Shown: one piece after another, positions 11,901 through 22,894 of the stretch
Numbering within the stretch: the stretch's first letter is position 1
Layout: every line of letters starts with the position of its first letter
NCBI RefSeq assembly: GCF_030269925.1
Contig: NC_085123.1
Span: 2,232,001 to 2,296,000 of the forward strand
Source: Bombyx mori
Lineage: Eukaryota; Arthropoda; Insecta; Lepidoptera; Bombycidae
DNA: 64,000 nucleotides
Direction of reading: 5' to 3'
Program-made: the position numbers and the translations under genes
Notes under the pieces: generated by a model
What the model saw: the letters and a program-made list of their open reading frames with translations, nothing else
Told to the model about the DNA's origin: nothing
Databases searched by the model: none

Positions 11901-13883
11901 ATACTCCTTGAAATTCCGGCGCCATGACAAAAGGGTCCTTCTTCGCAGTGAAAACATTCATTCCGCATTCATGTTTTAAAACCACCCACGCCATGCCTAA
12001 TCCCGAGATTAACCTATTTTGTAAATGTAATTTCCAGGATTCTGCAGATTCGTGCGGTGCTCCACCTGGCTCCAAAAGAAAACGGAAACCGGAACGCACG
12101 ATCCGCGTCCCGGTGGTTCCCCCTCCTCCTGCGCCCCCTGCGCCTGCTGAGCCCCCTCGTGCCGCGCCGCCCCTACAGAACGGCGACGTGGAGCGCGCCC
12201 ACGACGTGGCGCCCGACAAACCCCCCTCCCCGCCACCCCCCGACCCACATGCGAGAAGAAAAACGCGCTCAGGATCCGCAGAGACGATCGACGACATAGC
12301 GGCAATGATCGCGAGTACGGATCGAACGGCAGAGCCAGAGCCTGAGCCGCCGGCGCCCCCCGAGCCGGAGCCAGTCGTCACTGTCGACAAACTCGAGAGC
12401 ATCCTCGCGAGTCCTGAACCAGATAAGCCCTGCGAGCTGGAACCTGAACCTGAGCCGGAGCCTGCCCCCTGTGTCCCGGCCGCCCCTCGCCGCCGTAGCC
12501 TACGCACCTCTAACCCTGACGCCCCTAACGTGCCCGTTGAGTCACCCTCCGAGGCCAAGCCTGCCGAGCCCGACGCCACGGAGGCCCGCAGCGCCGAGCC
12601 CACCGCCTCCACGTACGTCGATGTAGAAAATCAACTCGAAAAAATGTTCGCCGGACTAGATGGGAACAAATCTGATCCCGACTCGACGCGACCCGCTGAG
12701 CCTAATCAAGACATCCCTGCGACGCCCGCTGTTGCCAAAAAACGACGCAAGTCTGCGCCTGCGCGGGGGGAGCGGCGGGCGGCCGCGCGGAGCGACGAGG
12801 GGTGCCGGCGGAAGGGGCCGCGGAAGAAAAGCGAATCGAGTCGTGCACGGAAAAGCAAAGACATCACCGTCAGGGACGCGTATGACTCCGGCAGCAACGC
12901 CAGCTCAAGTCGATCCAGAGGGCCCTACATTCAGGTGAGCCATGTGTACCCCGTCTATATTATATTTTTATATCAGAATAACGATAAGAAGTAACTGGTA
13001 TGGAAGTATCTGGACTCTTCAACAGTTGCAGTAGTGAATACGATACGATTGCAAAAGAAAATCATTATAGCGCTTTTGTTTCAATGGAATGTTGACCTCA
13101 GCTTCACGTCTCATCACAAGGGTGAAGGTACCGATGTACCAGTTCAATTATGAGCGAGGTTCATTAAAAGAGTGCAACGGTGTGTCCAGATCCGCGGGCC
13201 GCGCTCCACGGCGGGTCGCTCGGAGGAGGAGCGGCGCGCGGCGCGGGGGGCGGCGCGGGGCGCGGCGCGCGGGCTGCACGCCAGCACGCTGGGCCCGCGC
13301 TACGACGCCGCCACGCCCGACGCGACCTGGGTGTGCGCCTTCTGCCAGCGGCGCCCGCACGACGCCGCGCTCGGGGACCTCTTCGGGCCCTACGCTATGG
13401 ACGACGACTGCGACGATTACAGGTTCCGAACGTCAAAATATCTATTATATTTATTAGTATGTTAATACGTCAAGTAAATCATATAACTATACTTGAGACC
13501 TTAGAACTTATATCTCAAGGTGGGTGGCGCATTTACGTTGTGGATGTCTACGGGCTCCAGTAACCACTTAACACCAGGTGGCGTGAGCTCGTCCACCCAT
13601 CTAAGCAATAAAAAAAAAACATAGCCTTAAAGAGATTGCTGCCTGCAGGCGTCCATCACGTCAAAAGAGACGGTTAACCAACATTTTTGGGTTTACGAGG
13701 AGGGTTTTTTTTTAAATTGTTAATATAGTCAAATTTCTTCTGATGCGAACGTGTAACAACGACGTCTTGTTAACCATTTAGCAAGCGTGGAAACGTTAAT
13801 TAATTGGATGTGGTATTTGGATATTTCCATGAATAAGTCCATGAAAAATTCAATACATTCACCCCGCTTTTCATATAGCAGTA

Positions 13884-13916
<33 letters not shown>

Positions 13917-16900
13917 ATCCTACAATCTTTTTGGCGTCTGCACGTCGTGCATCATTACGACGTCCTCCAGTTCCCATTGCTTTTTTTAACATGTCTTAAT
14001 GAATATTGCTTAGTTTTTCGATTTCCAGCTCCGTGAGATACGTCATTTTCCGATAATTTTATTTTTCGCGATATTCTTCTTGCGTTCGTGCCGCAACATT
14101 TTTGAACCCCGAACCATGGTCATAAATTATAGGCGTCCTGGATATATTGATCGTGATTTACCTATGGAATCGACTATTTAGCGTCCTCATAGGATGGACG
14201 ACATTTGTAAGTGCGGCGTTGCCAGTTTTATGTTTACTTTCTCTTTCTTTGACAATCGCTTGTCTGTACATTTATACCAATTTCGTCAAATCTATACATA
14301 TACGGATGCCCGATAATTTTATATAATTTATCTATCTACACGTATTAGTAACAATGGATTTTGAGGAAGCTAAGTACACAAATAGTTTATAATAAGATAA
14401 AGAAAATTAAGCTCCTGTCTCTGAGATTTTTACATGAAAAATCGCATGTAGTAGCTAGAATAACAAGCATATAATAATTATGTACATGTTTGTCTAGTCT
14501 ATTTTTTCATAAATTTAAAACAAGTAGGTATGTAATAACTTCATTTGTGGGTTTAATATAAATATAAGTATGGTAAAATTGGCATTGTATCCTACTATGG
14601 CCTGAACCAATATTAGGTATACTTAGTCTTGTAGTTTAGTTTGAAATACGTACTCAACAAATGTTCACGATTGACTTCCACGGTGAAGGAATAACATCGT
14701 GCAATAAAAATCAAACACGCAAAATTATAATTTGCGTAATTACTGGTGGTAGGACCTCTTGTGAGTCCGCACGGGTAGGTACCACCGCCCCGCCTATTTC
14801 TGCCGTGAAGCAGTAATGCGTTTCGGTTTGAAGGGTGGGGCAGCCGTTGTGACTATACTGAGACCTTAGAACTATATCTCAAGGTGTGTGGCGCATTTAC
14901 GTTGTAGATGTCTATGGGCTTCAGTAACCACTTAACACCAGGTGGGCTGTGAGCTCGTCCACACATCAAAGCAATAAAAAAAAAATAAAAAAAAATAGTC
15001 TGGCCATAAATACTGTTACAAAGGAAAACAAAAAAAAATCTATGGCAAATAACATTTATTACTTTGACAGTGTGTTAGTTTAATACATAAATATAAAACA
15101 ATTTAAAGTATAAAAAGCTTATTCGAAGTAGTCTCCATTGGCTGCAATACAGTCCTTTAAACATTGAGGCCAGTTATCAATAAAAGCACGCACTCTTTCC
15201 ATGGGAACATTTTGCACTGCCAATCCTACGGATTGTTTTAGGGACTCCAAATTATCAAGGCGTTTAGAGCAAGCTGTACTCTCTAAAACTGACCATAAAT
15301 CATAATCCAGCGGATTAAGATCGGGTCTAGACGACGGCTAGTCTTCAGCTCTGATGAAGTCCGAAACGTTCGTTTCCAACCAAGACTGCGTAGACTGAGC
15401 TTTATGACCTGGCTCCGAGTCTTGCTGGAAGGACCATTCTTGACTATTGAACATGGTGTTGTTAAGGGGCTTCACTACCTTCTCAAGAATGGTATCTTGA
15501 TACACTTGTGCCAATGTTTTGATACCTTTTTCACAAAAGTATGGCTCAGTCACTCCTTCATAGCTAATATCCCACCAAGCCATCACTGAAGTCGGATAGT
15601 GCCTACGTTGCACTCGACTAATTGGGAAGCTTCCTTAGAGCTTTGAGCATAAATACGGTCATTTTGTTTGTTAAAATGTTGCTCAATTGTAAAAAGTTTT
15701 CTCATCCGTAAACAAAATTTTTATATGACCTCCCTTTGCGTACCGCTTCAGTAGTTGTTTCGATTTTACTACCCTATTCTCTTTTAAATTATCAGTTAAG
15801 AAATGACTAGTACGTCTCTTATAGGCTGCAAGTCCTAAGTCATCTTTTAAAATACGCGACATGGTTTTAGGTGCTGTCTTCGTCTCCCGAGATAAAATAT
15901 TTTGCTTTCGGACAGGATTTTTTCGAATTCTTTCCCTTACTGCTTTGACCACCTTTTTCGTACGAGCACTACGTGGACAGTCAAATCTTTTTCTGTCACA
16001 AGCAGAGGAGGTCTCATTGCATCTATTCATAGCCCGGTACACAAACATTTTACTAATACCAAGCGTATAGAGAGTTTTAAAAATTGCATTTGGCTCCATA
16101 CGTACTTTGTGTAATGCAATCACAGCGATTCGGTTCTCTTTATCATCCCACTCCATTTTAATATCGCAAAATATTGTACAATGTATTGGCGCCAAAATGA
16201 GAAAACTCAATGAGCAATCATATAAAAATGACAGATTCCAAATTCAAATGTAATATTTTTTATTATTTTTAATTGTAACAGTATTTACGGCTAGACTAAG
16301 TATATACGGACGCCTAATAGGTATATACGGACGCCTAATAGCTATATACGGACGCCTAATAGCTATATACGGACGCCTAATAGCTATATATGGACGCCCA
16401 ATAACCTGGCTACTTTAATTATAAAAATACGGCAGTATGTGAGGCAGTACTGTTTGGCTACAAGCTACTGTATGATGGAAATACTGTTGCCAATCGTGTT
16501 GCACCATATTGGATTATTCCCATTTGTCCACACAGATTTTCCCGGGACAAATGGGAATTATTGGCAGTTGAAAGAAATATTTTTAATCGACTTCTCTTGG
16601 CTATCCCACTAGATTTGAATTGGACATCCGTATATACCAATTGAGCATCCGTATATAGCTATTGGTCGTCCGTATAAAGCTACTGGGTGTTCGATTTCTC
16701 ATTTATTTAAATAATTTACTGAACATATTTAGCAGCTTTATCATCGTGTTTTAATTTACACTCGGTAAGCGGGTGCTGATCTGGCTACACATAGGCACGA
16801 CTCGGGAGCCGAGTAGTGCCTATATGTTTAAAATAAAATAACTTTATACAGGTGTATTTTTCAAGTGGAAGTGGATGGCCAAATCCGAAATTATGAGCAC

Positions 16901-18961
16901 AAAACGAGTCTCGAGCCCGATTTTGAAGAAAACTACTATAACATCATTGGATTTTCGAAATATCAATATTCCTAGCCAGGAATCGAACTTCGTTATTTTG
17001 AAATAAAAGATACACTTGTATTATTACACCATTCGATAGTGTCGGTAACAAGGAAGAAAAATACAGGACGTGTCTTTTTTTTTCAGAATCACCGATTTCG
17101 GTTCCTGGCTAGAAATATAGATATTTTTCAAATCCAATTATGCAGTTTCATTTTTCATCAAAATCGGCCTTGAGACTCCTTTGAGCGTTTTTCTTTGTTC
17201 TGACTTTTTAAAAGTTTAAATAAACTCGGGCTCCTAATGATACGCAACGCGTACACCACCTACGGCGAATATATTGTTTTGATTAAATATCGTGTGATAA
17301 ATTGTGATCCAATGTTGCAAACGAGCTGGCAACGTCGCAGTTGTGGACGCCAAATACGCGGATCCATAGTCAGGATCTCCCCGAGATATGCGGCTGTCAA
17401 TATACGCGCGACAGCAGTGCCACACCTGCGTTACGATTTCGTCGCGAACTGCTTAATATATTATTGCAGCCATTTAAGAGATAATTTGGCTTCTATCGAT
17501 ATTTGTCCTACGGCTAGCCAGGACCAATGGGACGTAAACCCCACTGGCCATCAAAGTGGCGTCCAGTATGCGGACGCCAAAAGCAGGTGGACGCCAGTTT
17601 AAATGCATTTTTTTCTTCAGAGGACGTCTAATTGTTTGGAGGATAAATATATATATATATATATATATTGTATATTTAGTATGTGTAAGTAAATTCAGTA
17701 AATGCTTGAAGATTTTACAAACTTGATCCCGGGACTACAGTAACAAAGAAGGATCAGAAAACAGGTTGACTTGATGACTGGCGTAAGTCACTTACAATGC
17801 AAAAAATTATATCAAATTTTTCATTATTGTTTATAGTGGGTATTTATTTTTTAGTACCTTTAGTTATTTGTGGGAAAGTGATACCGTCAAAATAATATTT
17901 TTTAACAAAATTAATACAAAGACAACGCTTATTAGAAAAAGCAACAGCTCATAAGAGTCGACTATTATCAAAGCCGGCAATCTGACTTTTGGACAATGAT
18001 TGGTAAATCAGAAAAACGAATTATTGACTTTGTATTCATTGGCAGTCACAAAACTCTTCGGAACGACATCTTAGATAAATAACAGGTTAAGTATTAACCT
18101 TTATTTAATGCAGGTTTTGAACCGTATTCTTTGAAGGAGACGATTATATTCAAATCAATCTGTATTGACATATCAATAATTTTTTTTGTCCAAATGCACA
18201 GATTGCCACCTTTGATATTATACGACTCATAAGAATGTTTTTGTGTATGATGAGGAAAATGACAAAGCTTAATGCTTTGGCAGGGGAGAAGCTCACGGCC
18301 GACCTGGTGTGAAGTGCTTTCTGGAGGTCGTAGGCATGAGTGTATATGACATGAGATTTATATCTGGATCATATAGTAATTACTGAAATTATGGTTTTTC
18401 GGGTTTGATGTTTATTACACAATATTATTTAGGTACGCCGCGTTTATCGTTTGGCGACCAGGACTTCGTAAATAAAATTGTCAATGTATCAGTCACTGAG
18501 GAAAATTACTTTATAAAAATATTTAAGTACCAATAAGTAAGCTGATTTTTCGAGTATTAGTCTTCGTGGGACAACAGTGTCAATCCACGTAAAATAATAA
18601 GCCTAATTAAATACTAAAAAAAGCAATGACATGAATTTGTTTGATTTCCAGAAATTCGGAGAGTGAATCTCGAGTGAGTGAGTGGGCGTGGTTCCACGAG
18701 GAGTGCGGCGTGTGGGCGCCGGGCGTGGTGGCGGCGGGCGCGCGCGTGTGGGGGCTGGGCGGCGCCGTGCGCGCGGCGCGGGCGGTGCGCTGCAGGGTGT
18801 GCGCGGGGGGCGGCGCGCACGTGGCCTGCGCGCTGCGCACGTGCTCCCGCCGCGCACACGTGCCCTGCGCGCGCTCCGCCGCCTGGACGCTGCGGGACCA
18901 ACACTTCCGCGCGTACTGCCCCGAGCACGCGCCCGCCACGCCCGATGACTCGCCGAATTGA
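5969..18961 (+). CDS. TCF20/RAI1-like extended-PHD chromatin protein
   Basis: Eight exons: 5969-6040, 7749-7877, 8098-8198, 10417-10499, 10891-11153, 12038-12934, 13190-13422, 18652-18961. Total 2088 nt = 695 codons plus stop, phase-continuous at all seven junctions. Residues about 46-106 carry four HT[PA][TS]P motifs. Exon 6 (217-515) is low complexity: acidic Pro-Glu runs, then basic clusters (KRKRK, KKRRKS) that look like nuclear-localisation signals. Residues about 562-686 form an extended PHD finger: WVCAFCQ, ALGDLFGPY, WFHEECGVW, CRVC, then Cys/His pairs to YCPEH. The LGDLFGPY signature is typical of TCF20/RAI1, nucleosome-binding regulators. Vertebrate members are near 1900 aa, so this one is much shorter. 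Donors of exons 3, 5 and 7 (GTTGGT, GTGCCG, GTTCCG) are weak. The start ATG lies just before SGGSQHNP; an upstream coding exon cannot be excluded. Confidence 0.85.
6041..7748 (+). other. Intron 1 of the ePHD gene, no recognised content
   Basis: AT-rich 1.7-kb intron. No transposon family or conserved frame was recognised; the short ORFs around 6623-6892 lack any coding signal. Confidence 0.5.
8297..8610 (-). mobile_element. Helitron-like element
   Basis: On the minus strand it starts TCTATACTAATATTATAAAG, the usual lepidopteran Helitron 5' end. It ends with a GC-rich hairpin (ccacgcggacagagtcgcgg) followed by CTAC instead of CTAG. It lies in intron 3 of the ePHD gene. Confidence 0.7.
9729..9840 (+). 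mobile_element. LINE tail fragment
   Basis: About 110-bp tail-only copy (ggtaggcagcggcttggc through ataaaaaaaa) in intron 3 of the ePHD gene. Confidence 0.8.
10720..10840 (+). mobile_element. Bm1 SINE 3' fragment
   Basis: Diverged final third with tail taagcaataaaaaaat. It ends about 50 bp before exon 5 of the ePHD gene. Confidence 0.8.
11172..11963 (-). mobile_element. 5'-truncated LINE copy inside intron 5 of the ePHD gene
   Basis: The minus strand encodes the LINE C-terminal region (FTAKKDPF, GILGVDISSDVQF, YKAQVRPRVEYC, RLWNELPSTVF), then the shared LINE tail and a poly(T) run at 11172-11191. The heptamer cgcattc occurs at 11165-11171 and again at 11964-11970, as a target-site duplication. 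Confidence 0.88.
13484..13620 (+). mobile_element. Bm1 SINE 3' fragment
   Basis: Final third (actatacttgagaccttaga to taagcaataaaaaaaaa) about 60 bp after exon 7 of the ePHD gene. Confidence 0.9.
13879..13912. repeat. (TA)n microsatellite
   Basis: A run of about 12 AT dinucleotides in intron 7 of the ePHD gene. Confidence 0.9.
14640..14995 (+). mobile_element. Bm1 SINE lacking its head
   Basis: From gaaatacgtactcaacaaat to an A-rich tail (caataaaaaaaaaataaaaa). The mariner begins at the TA directly after that tail. Confidence 0.92.
14998..16296 (-). mobile_element. DD37D (mori/maT-type) mariner, inactivated
   Basis: A 1299-bp element flanked by TA duplications (14996-14997, 16297-16298). 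The inverted ends are near-identical for about 26 bp (gtctggccataaatactg on the left). The minus-strand transposase begins MEWDDKENRIAVIALHK. The catalytic triad lies in FTDEKTF, FQQD and NPLDYD; 37 residues separate the last two acidic residues, the DD37D spacing of the Bombyx mori-subfamily mariners. A frameshift near 15690, another near 15605 and an in-frame stop at 15339-15341 disable it. It lies in the last intron of the ePHD gene, against the A-rich tail of a Bm1 copy. Confidence 0.9.
16299..16404 (+). repeat. 21-bp tandem repeat array (left)
   Basis: About five head-to-tail units of ctatatacggacgcctaatag starting directly after the right TA of the DD37D mariner. Confidence 0.9.
16620..16690 (-). 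repeat. 21-bp tandem repeat array (right, inverted)
   Basis: About three and a half more diverged 21-bp units in reverse orientation (catccgtatatagctattgg), mirroring the array at 16299-16404. Confidence 0.8.
16893..17205. mobile_element. Foldback element
   Basis: Two arms of about 100-115 bp are reverse complements: left cgagtctcgagcccgatttt and cctagccaggaatcgaac, right ggttcctggctagaaatat and atcaaaatcggccttgagac. The spacer is about 95 bp. In the last intron of the ePHD gene. Confidence 0.75.
17647..17670. repeat. (TA)n microsatellite
   Basis: A run of about 11 AT dinucleotides in intron 7 of the ePHD gene. Confidence 0.9.
17955..18228 (+). mobile_element. 276-bp MITE family, copy 1
   Basis: Ends gagtcg...cgactc with about 30-bp inverted repeats (ctattatcaaagccggcaat), flanked by direct ataa at 17951-17954 and 18229-18232. 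Same orientation as the 41.6-kb copy. Confidence 0.85.
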
Positions 18962-21658
18962 ACGATTACTTTTGTATCATGAAAACATTCAGTTATTGTG
19001 ACATGTGTGAGACAAAATGATATAGTGACTGAGCTATGTGAACTACTTGTTTCTCTCACTAAATTTTCATAATGAAAAAGGAACTATCCAAAGAACTACC
19101 TTCCATTGAAAATATCATTAACGCCCATCATCTAGAATATCAATCTGATTGTGTCTGATTTAACAGAAGATCTAAAACTGAAATTGTTACGTTTCAGTAA
19201 ATTGTGAACGTATGTATAAATGGACGTGTAATTTCGTTCTATCGAAGAATTCTTTTGCGAGAACGCTGTCTTGTAAGTGCCGTATCACATTTTATTTTTA
19301 TTTTTAAAATAATTTCGTTACTTAATTAAATTGTGACGTTCCGTTTTTTTTTTTATGTAAATATAAAACCAGTTATTACCATTGGTATTATTGTACCTAA
19401 TATTAATGTAACTAGAATACTTGACATAAAATGATCTGGATATCGTGGATATTGTTTCAATCTGCTAATGAAACTTACAGTGAACGAATGCATTAAGTAA
19501 ATGGATATTTAATTTTCCATGTATGTGAATATATTGAATGTTTATTCATTGTAAATTAGCGTTAACTTGCCTGTTCCGAAGGAGGACAAGCTGGGAGACT
19601 GTCATAATGACTCGACAAGTGATATTTGAGGTAATTTCTTTATTTTCCTTTGATCATAACAAACATATGAATTAACTTGTTTAGTTGCCATTTTAGTATG
19701 AGAACTAGTCTAATAGTCTTGTGATTTAAAAAAAAAGTTTCTGATTTTCAAAAACGATATATAAATGTGACGCTGAGTGATAACCGAAGCTCCGATTGAA
19801 AAAAATATCGGTAATTACTCATCATTATCCTGCCCTTCTTCCAGTTGCCTGGGGTCGGCGCGACCTTCCATACTCTTCTATCATATACCATTTCTTCGCT
19901 CACTTCCCTCTTACCCATATCGTCTTTCACGCAATCCATCAATTTCTTCGGTAATTACTAAACCTGAAAATTGAAACAAATCGATATAACGTGCAGCATT
20001 TTCAATTCCACTTTTTTTTCATCATAATAAATAAAACAATCTTTGTTTCAGTACATTCCCATAATATGTTACAAAGATCTTACAGTTGAACTATGTTTAA
20101 CAATAATGTACTATGTAATTTTACAGACTATACATACGCGTTCATTAATTTTAGTCTGGTACAACACTGCGCTAATCACGGGTTAAATTGGAATACCAGA
20201 ACAACACTATTGACCAAATGTCGTTATTTTGATTTCCCGCCTAAACGACCAAAATATGGCGTCGAGAGCATTTTATTTATACGATACTCTTGATTAGTTT
20301 TGTATTTATTTTGAGACACCAATTTTCTCGAGAACGTAACGGAGGGTTAAATCAAATTTAAATTAATAACGCATTCGTGTGTAGTGCTCTTAAAAATAGT
20401 GGTTATTTAATATAAAGTGATTTACGCTTAAATTTGAAAACTGGTAACTCAATGTTTTTTTTTTTTGTTAGACGATCTTTATGATATATTAAACCTTTTT
20501 TTAGGATATAATTGGCAGTAGCCAATTACGGAATCGAACTATTTTTTTATTGTTTAAATTTTCGGTTTTTGTGTAAGTATATATTATTTAAAGTAGATTT
20601 ATTTTGCTTTCTCCTCGTGATTTTATAACGAAGAAATGCGATGTGAATCTGAAATTAACCCAATTTGAACTTTAGTCTTAGAAATTTTTGTTTAAAACGA
20701 ATTTGAGAAATAAATAAATAAAAAGTACTAAAATAAATATGTTGGTTGTTAAATGTAAAATTTTATACTCATTGCATTTTATCTTGCATAAGGCTGAAAC
20801 TGTTTTCAAAGAATGCAGTTTAAAAAAAACGCATGTCATCTGAAGTTTCAATCGTGGATAAACCATTGTCTTTGTTATGTTGTTGTCGTCTTAAGAGAAT
20901 TGTTTTTTAAAAATAATTACCCTACAACTCAACATATGTGTAACGTAAAACTTTGTGTACACAAAAAAAGGAACAGAAAGCTATTTAATTTTAAAAAAAA
21001 AGTAAGCGTAGATAATTTTAATTCGAATTAGAAAAAAAAAAGCAACATTGAGTTACCTCGAATAATATCGTGTTGGGGAATAGTGAAGCCTGTATGTGTG
21101 TGCGCGAGTTGCATGTGTGCGTCAACGCTTCACGTTGTACTTTAATTCCAGTGAATAGAAGAATAGACTTTATTTAGGAAATGTTAAGGTACAAATTTTA
21201 TCGTAGGGAGGATCTGGCCAGTCGTAGTTGAACGAATGAATTGTAAAAAATAAATGTGTTAAAATTGGTGTAGTTACGACAGGGACGCACCCGAAGCCTT
21301 CTAAATGGTGTAAGATTTTTTTTTTTATCACTTACATGCAAATTGATTACTTTTATTAAGTATGTAATTGTTATAAATTATATTTATCATGACATTATAA
21401 GCAAATTTAAATACAACATGTTTAAAATGATTGTCGTTTTATTAATGTACATTTTTGCTGTATTGGCGAAATAGTTCTCAGTTTTATAGTTGTGGGGTGA
21501 GACAGTCAAGATCATTGCATAGGCCGTAGACATTTCCTTTGCCAGAAAAAAAAACCTTGTAACAATCTTTTCCCATTCCGCTTCCTCTTTTCACTTTATT
21601 TTTTTTTGCATACATGAAAAATGCACCTGTACGGTTTCACGATTTATAATTTATTTTT
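18962..21658. other. 3'UTR and intergenic stretch after the ePHD gene
   Basis: AT-rich, about 2.7 kb, with many AATAAA-like sites (for example near 20027 and 21249). Probably the 3'UTR of the ePHD gene followed by intergenic DNA. No coding exon or known repeat was recognised. Confidence 0.4.
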
Positions 21659-21955
21659 AATTTTTTTATTGCTTTTATTTGTTGGACGAGCTCACAGCCT
21701 ACCTAGTATTGAGTGATTACTGGAGCCCATAGACATCTACAACGTAAATGCGCCACTCACCTTGAGATATAAGTTCTAAAGTCTCGGTATATGTAGTTAC
21801 AACGGCTGCCCCACCCTTCAAACCGAAACGCATTACTGCTTCACGCTAGAAATAGGCGGGGTGCCTAAGCGTGCGGGCTCACAAGTTGCGCGTTTGGTTT
21901 TTAAAACACGATGTTATTCCTTCACCATGGAAGTCAGTCGTGAACATTTGTTAAA
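21659..21955 (-). mobile_element. Bm1 SINE lacking its head
   Basis: Minus orientation from the T-rich tail to cgtgaacatttgttaa, with small internal deletions. Confidence 0.9.
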
Positions 21956-22022
21956 GGCTTATTAAATTAGTTACCCCAGTAACTGTTGGGAACTCTACTC
22001 TTGAAGTTGTAGACGAATATAT

Positions 22023-22298
22023 GAGTCGTCTATTATCAAAGGCGGCAATCTGTACATTTGGACAAAATTTTTTTATTGATATGTCAATACAGATTTATTT
22101 GAATATAATCGTCTCCTTCAAAGAATACGGTTCAAAACCTGCATTAAATAAAGGTTAATAGTTAACCTGTTATTTATCTAAGATGTCGTTCCGAAGAGTT
22201 TTGTGGCTGCCAATGGAATACAAAGTCAATAATTCGTTTTTCTGATTTACCAATCATTATCCAAAAGTCAGTTTGCCGCCTTTGATAATAGTCGACTC
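22023..22298 (-). mobile_element. 276-bp MITE family, copy 2
   Basis: Inverted relative to the other two copies; the same terminal repeats, with atat duplicated at 22019-22022 and 22299-22302. Confidence 0.85.
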
Positions 22299-22304
22299 AT
22301 ATAT

Positions 22305-22885
22305 ACCTCGGACAGGCAGTCTGATTAGGTAAGTCCAACTTCGAGAGAGAGGTCAGTAGGCGTATATAACTCGGCTGGGCAGCGTTCGGTAAATAAAAAA
22401 ATGTGTTCTCGTCCTCAGTGCCTGAAGACCAAGGTATACAACCAATGTGTGCTACCAGTGATGACTTACGGTTCCGAGACGTGGTGCTTCACAAGGGATC
22501 TTTTTAGGAAACTCAGTGTCGCGCAGCGAGCTATGGAAAGGGCTATGCTTGGTATTTCTCTACGAGACCGAATCAGAAATGAAGAGATCCGTAGAAGAAC
22601 CAAAGTTGCTGACATAGCCCGTAGGATTAGTACGCTGAAGTGGCAGTGGGCAGGCCACATAGCGCGAAGATCGGACGGCCGATGGGGGCAGAAGGATCCT
22701 CGGGTGGAGACCACGTACTGGCAAGCGCAGTTTGGGACGGCCACCTACGAGATGGACCGACGACCTGGTAAGAACCGCTGGGTCACGTTGGGTGCAGGTG
22801 GCAACGGACCGGCCGCACTGGAGATCACTTGGAGAGGCCTATGTTCAGCAGTGGACAATGGACAGGCTGAGATGATTATTAAATT
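22305..22885 (+). mobile_element. RTE-like LINE C-terminal fragment
   Basis: Encodes the end of a reverse transcriptase ORF: CLKTKVYNQCVLPVMTYGSE, MERAMLGISLRDR, WAGHIARRSDGRWG, with the continuation shifted into other frames. Ends in an ATTATTAAAT-like tail and is followed by a Bm1 head. Confidence 0.82.
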
Positions 22886-22894
22886 AGAAAAATT

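Noticed and set aside
16299..16404. CRISPR-like array
   Set aside because: The 21-bp units are contiguous with no spacers, and the DNA is from an animal.
17237..17602. 121-aa ORF as a gene
   Set aside because: It overlaps repeated ggacgcc motifs in an intron and has no family resemblance; kept only as part of a repeat observation.
18607..19059. Antisense ORFs opposite the last ePHD exon
   Set aside because: They are shadows created by high GC; the plus frame carries the conserved zinc-finger cysteines.
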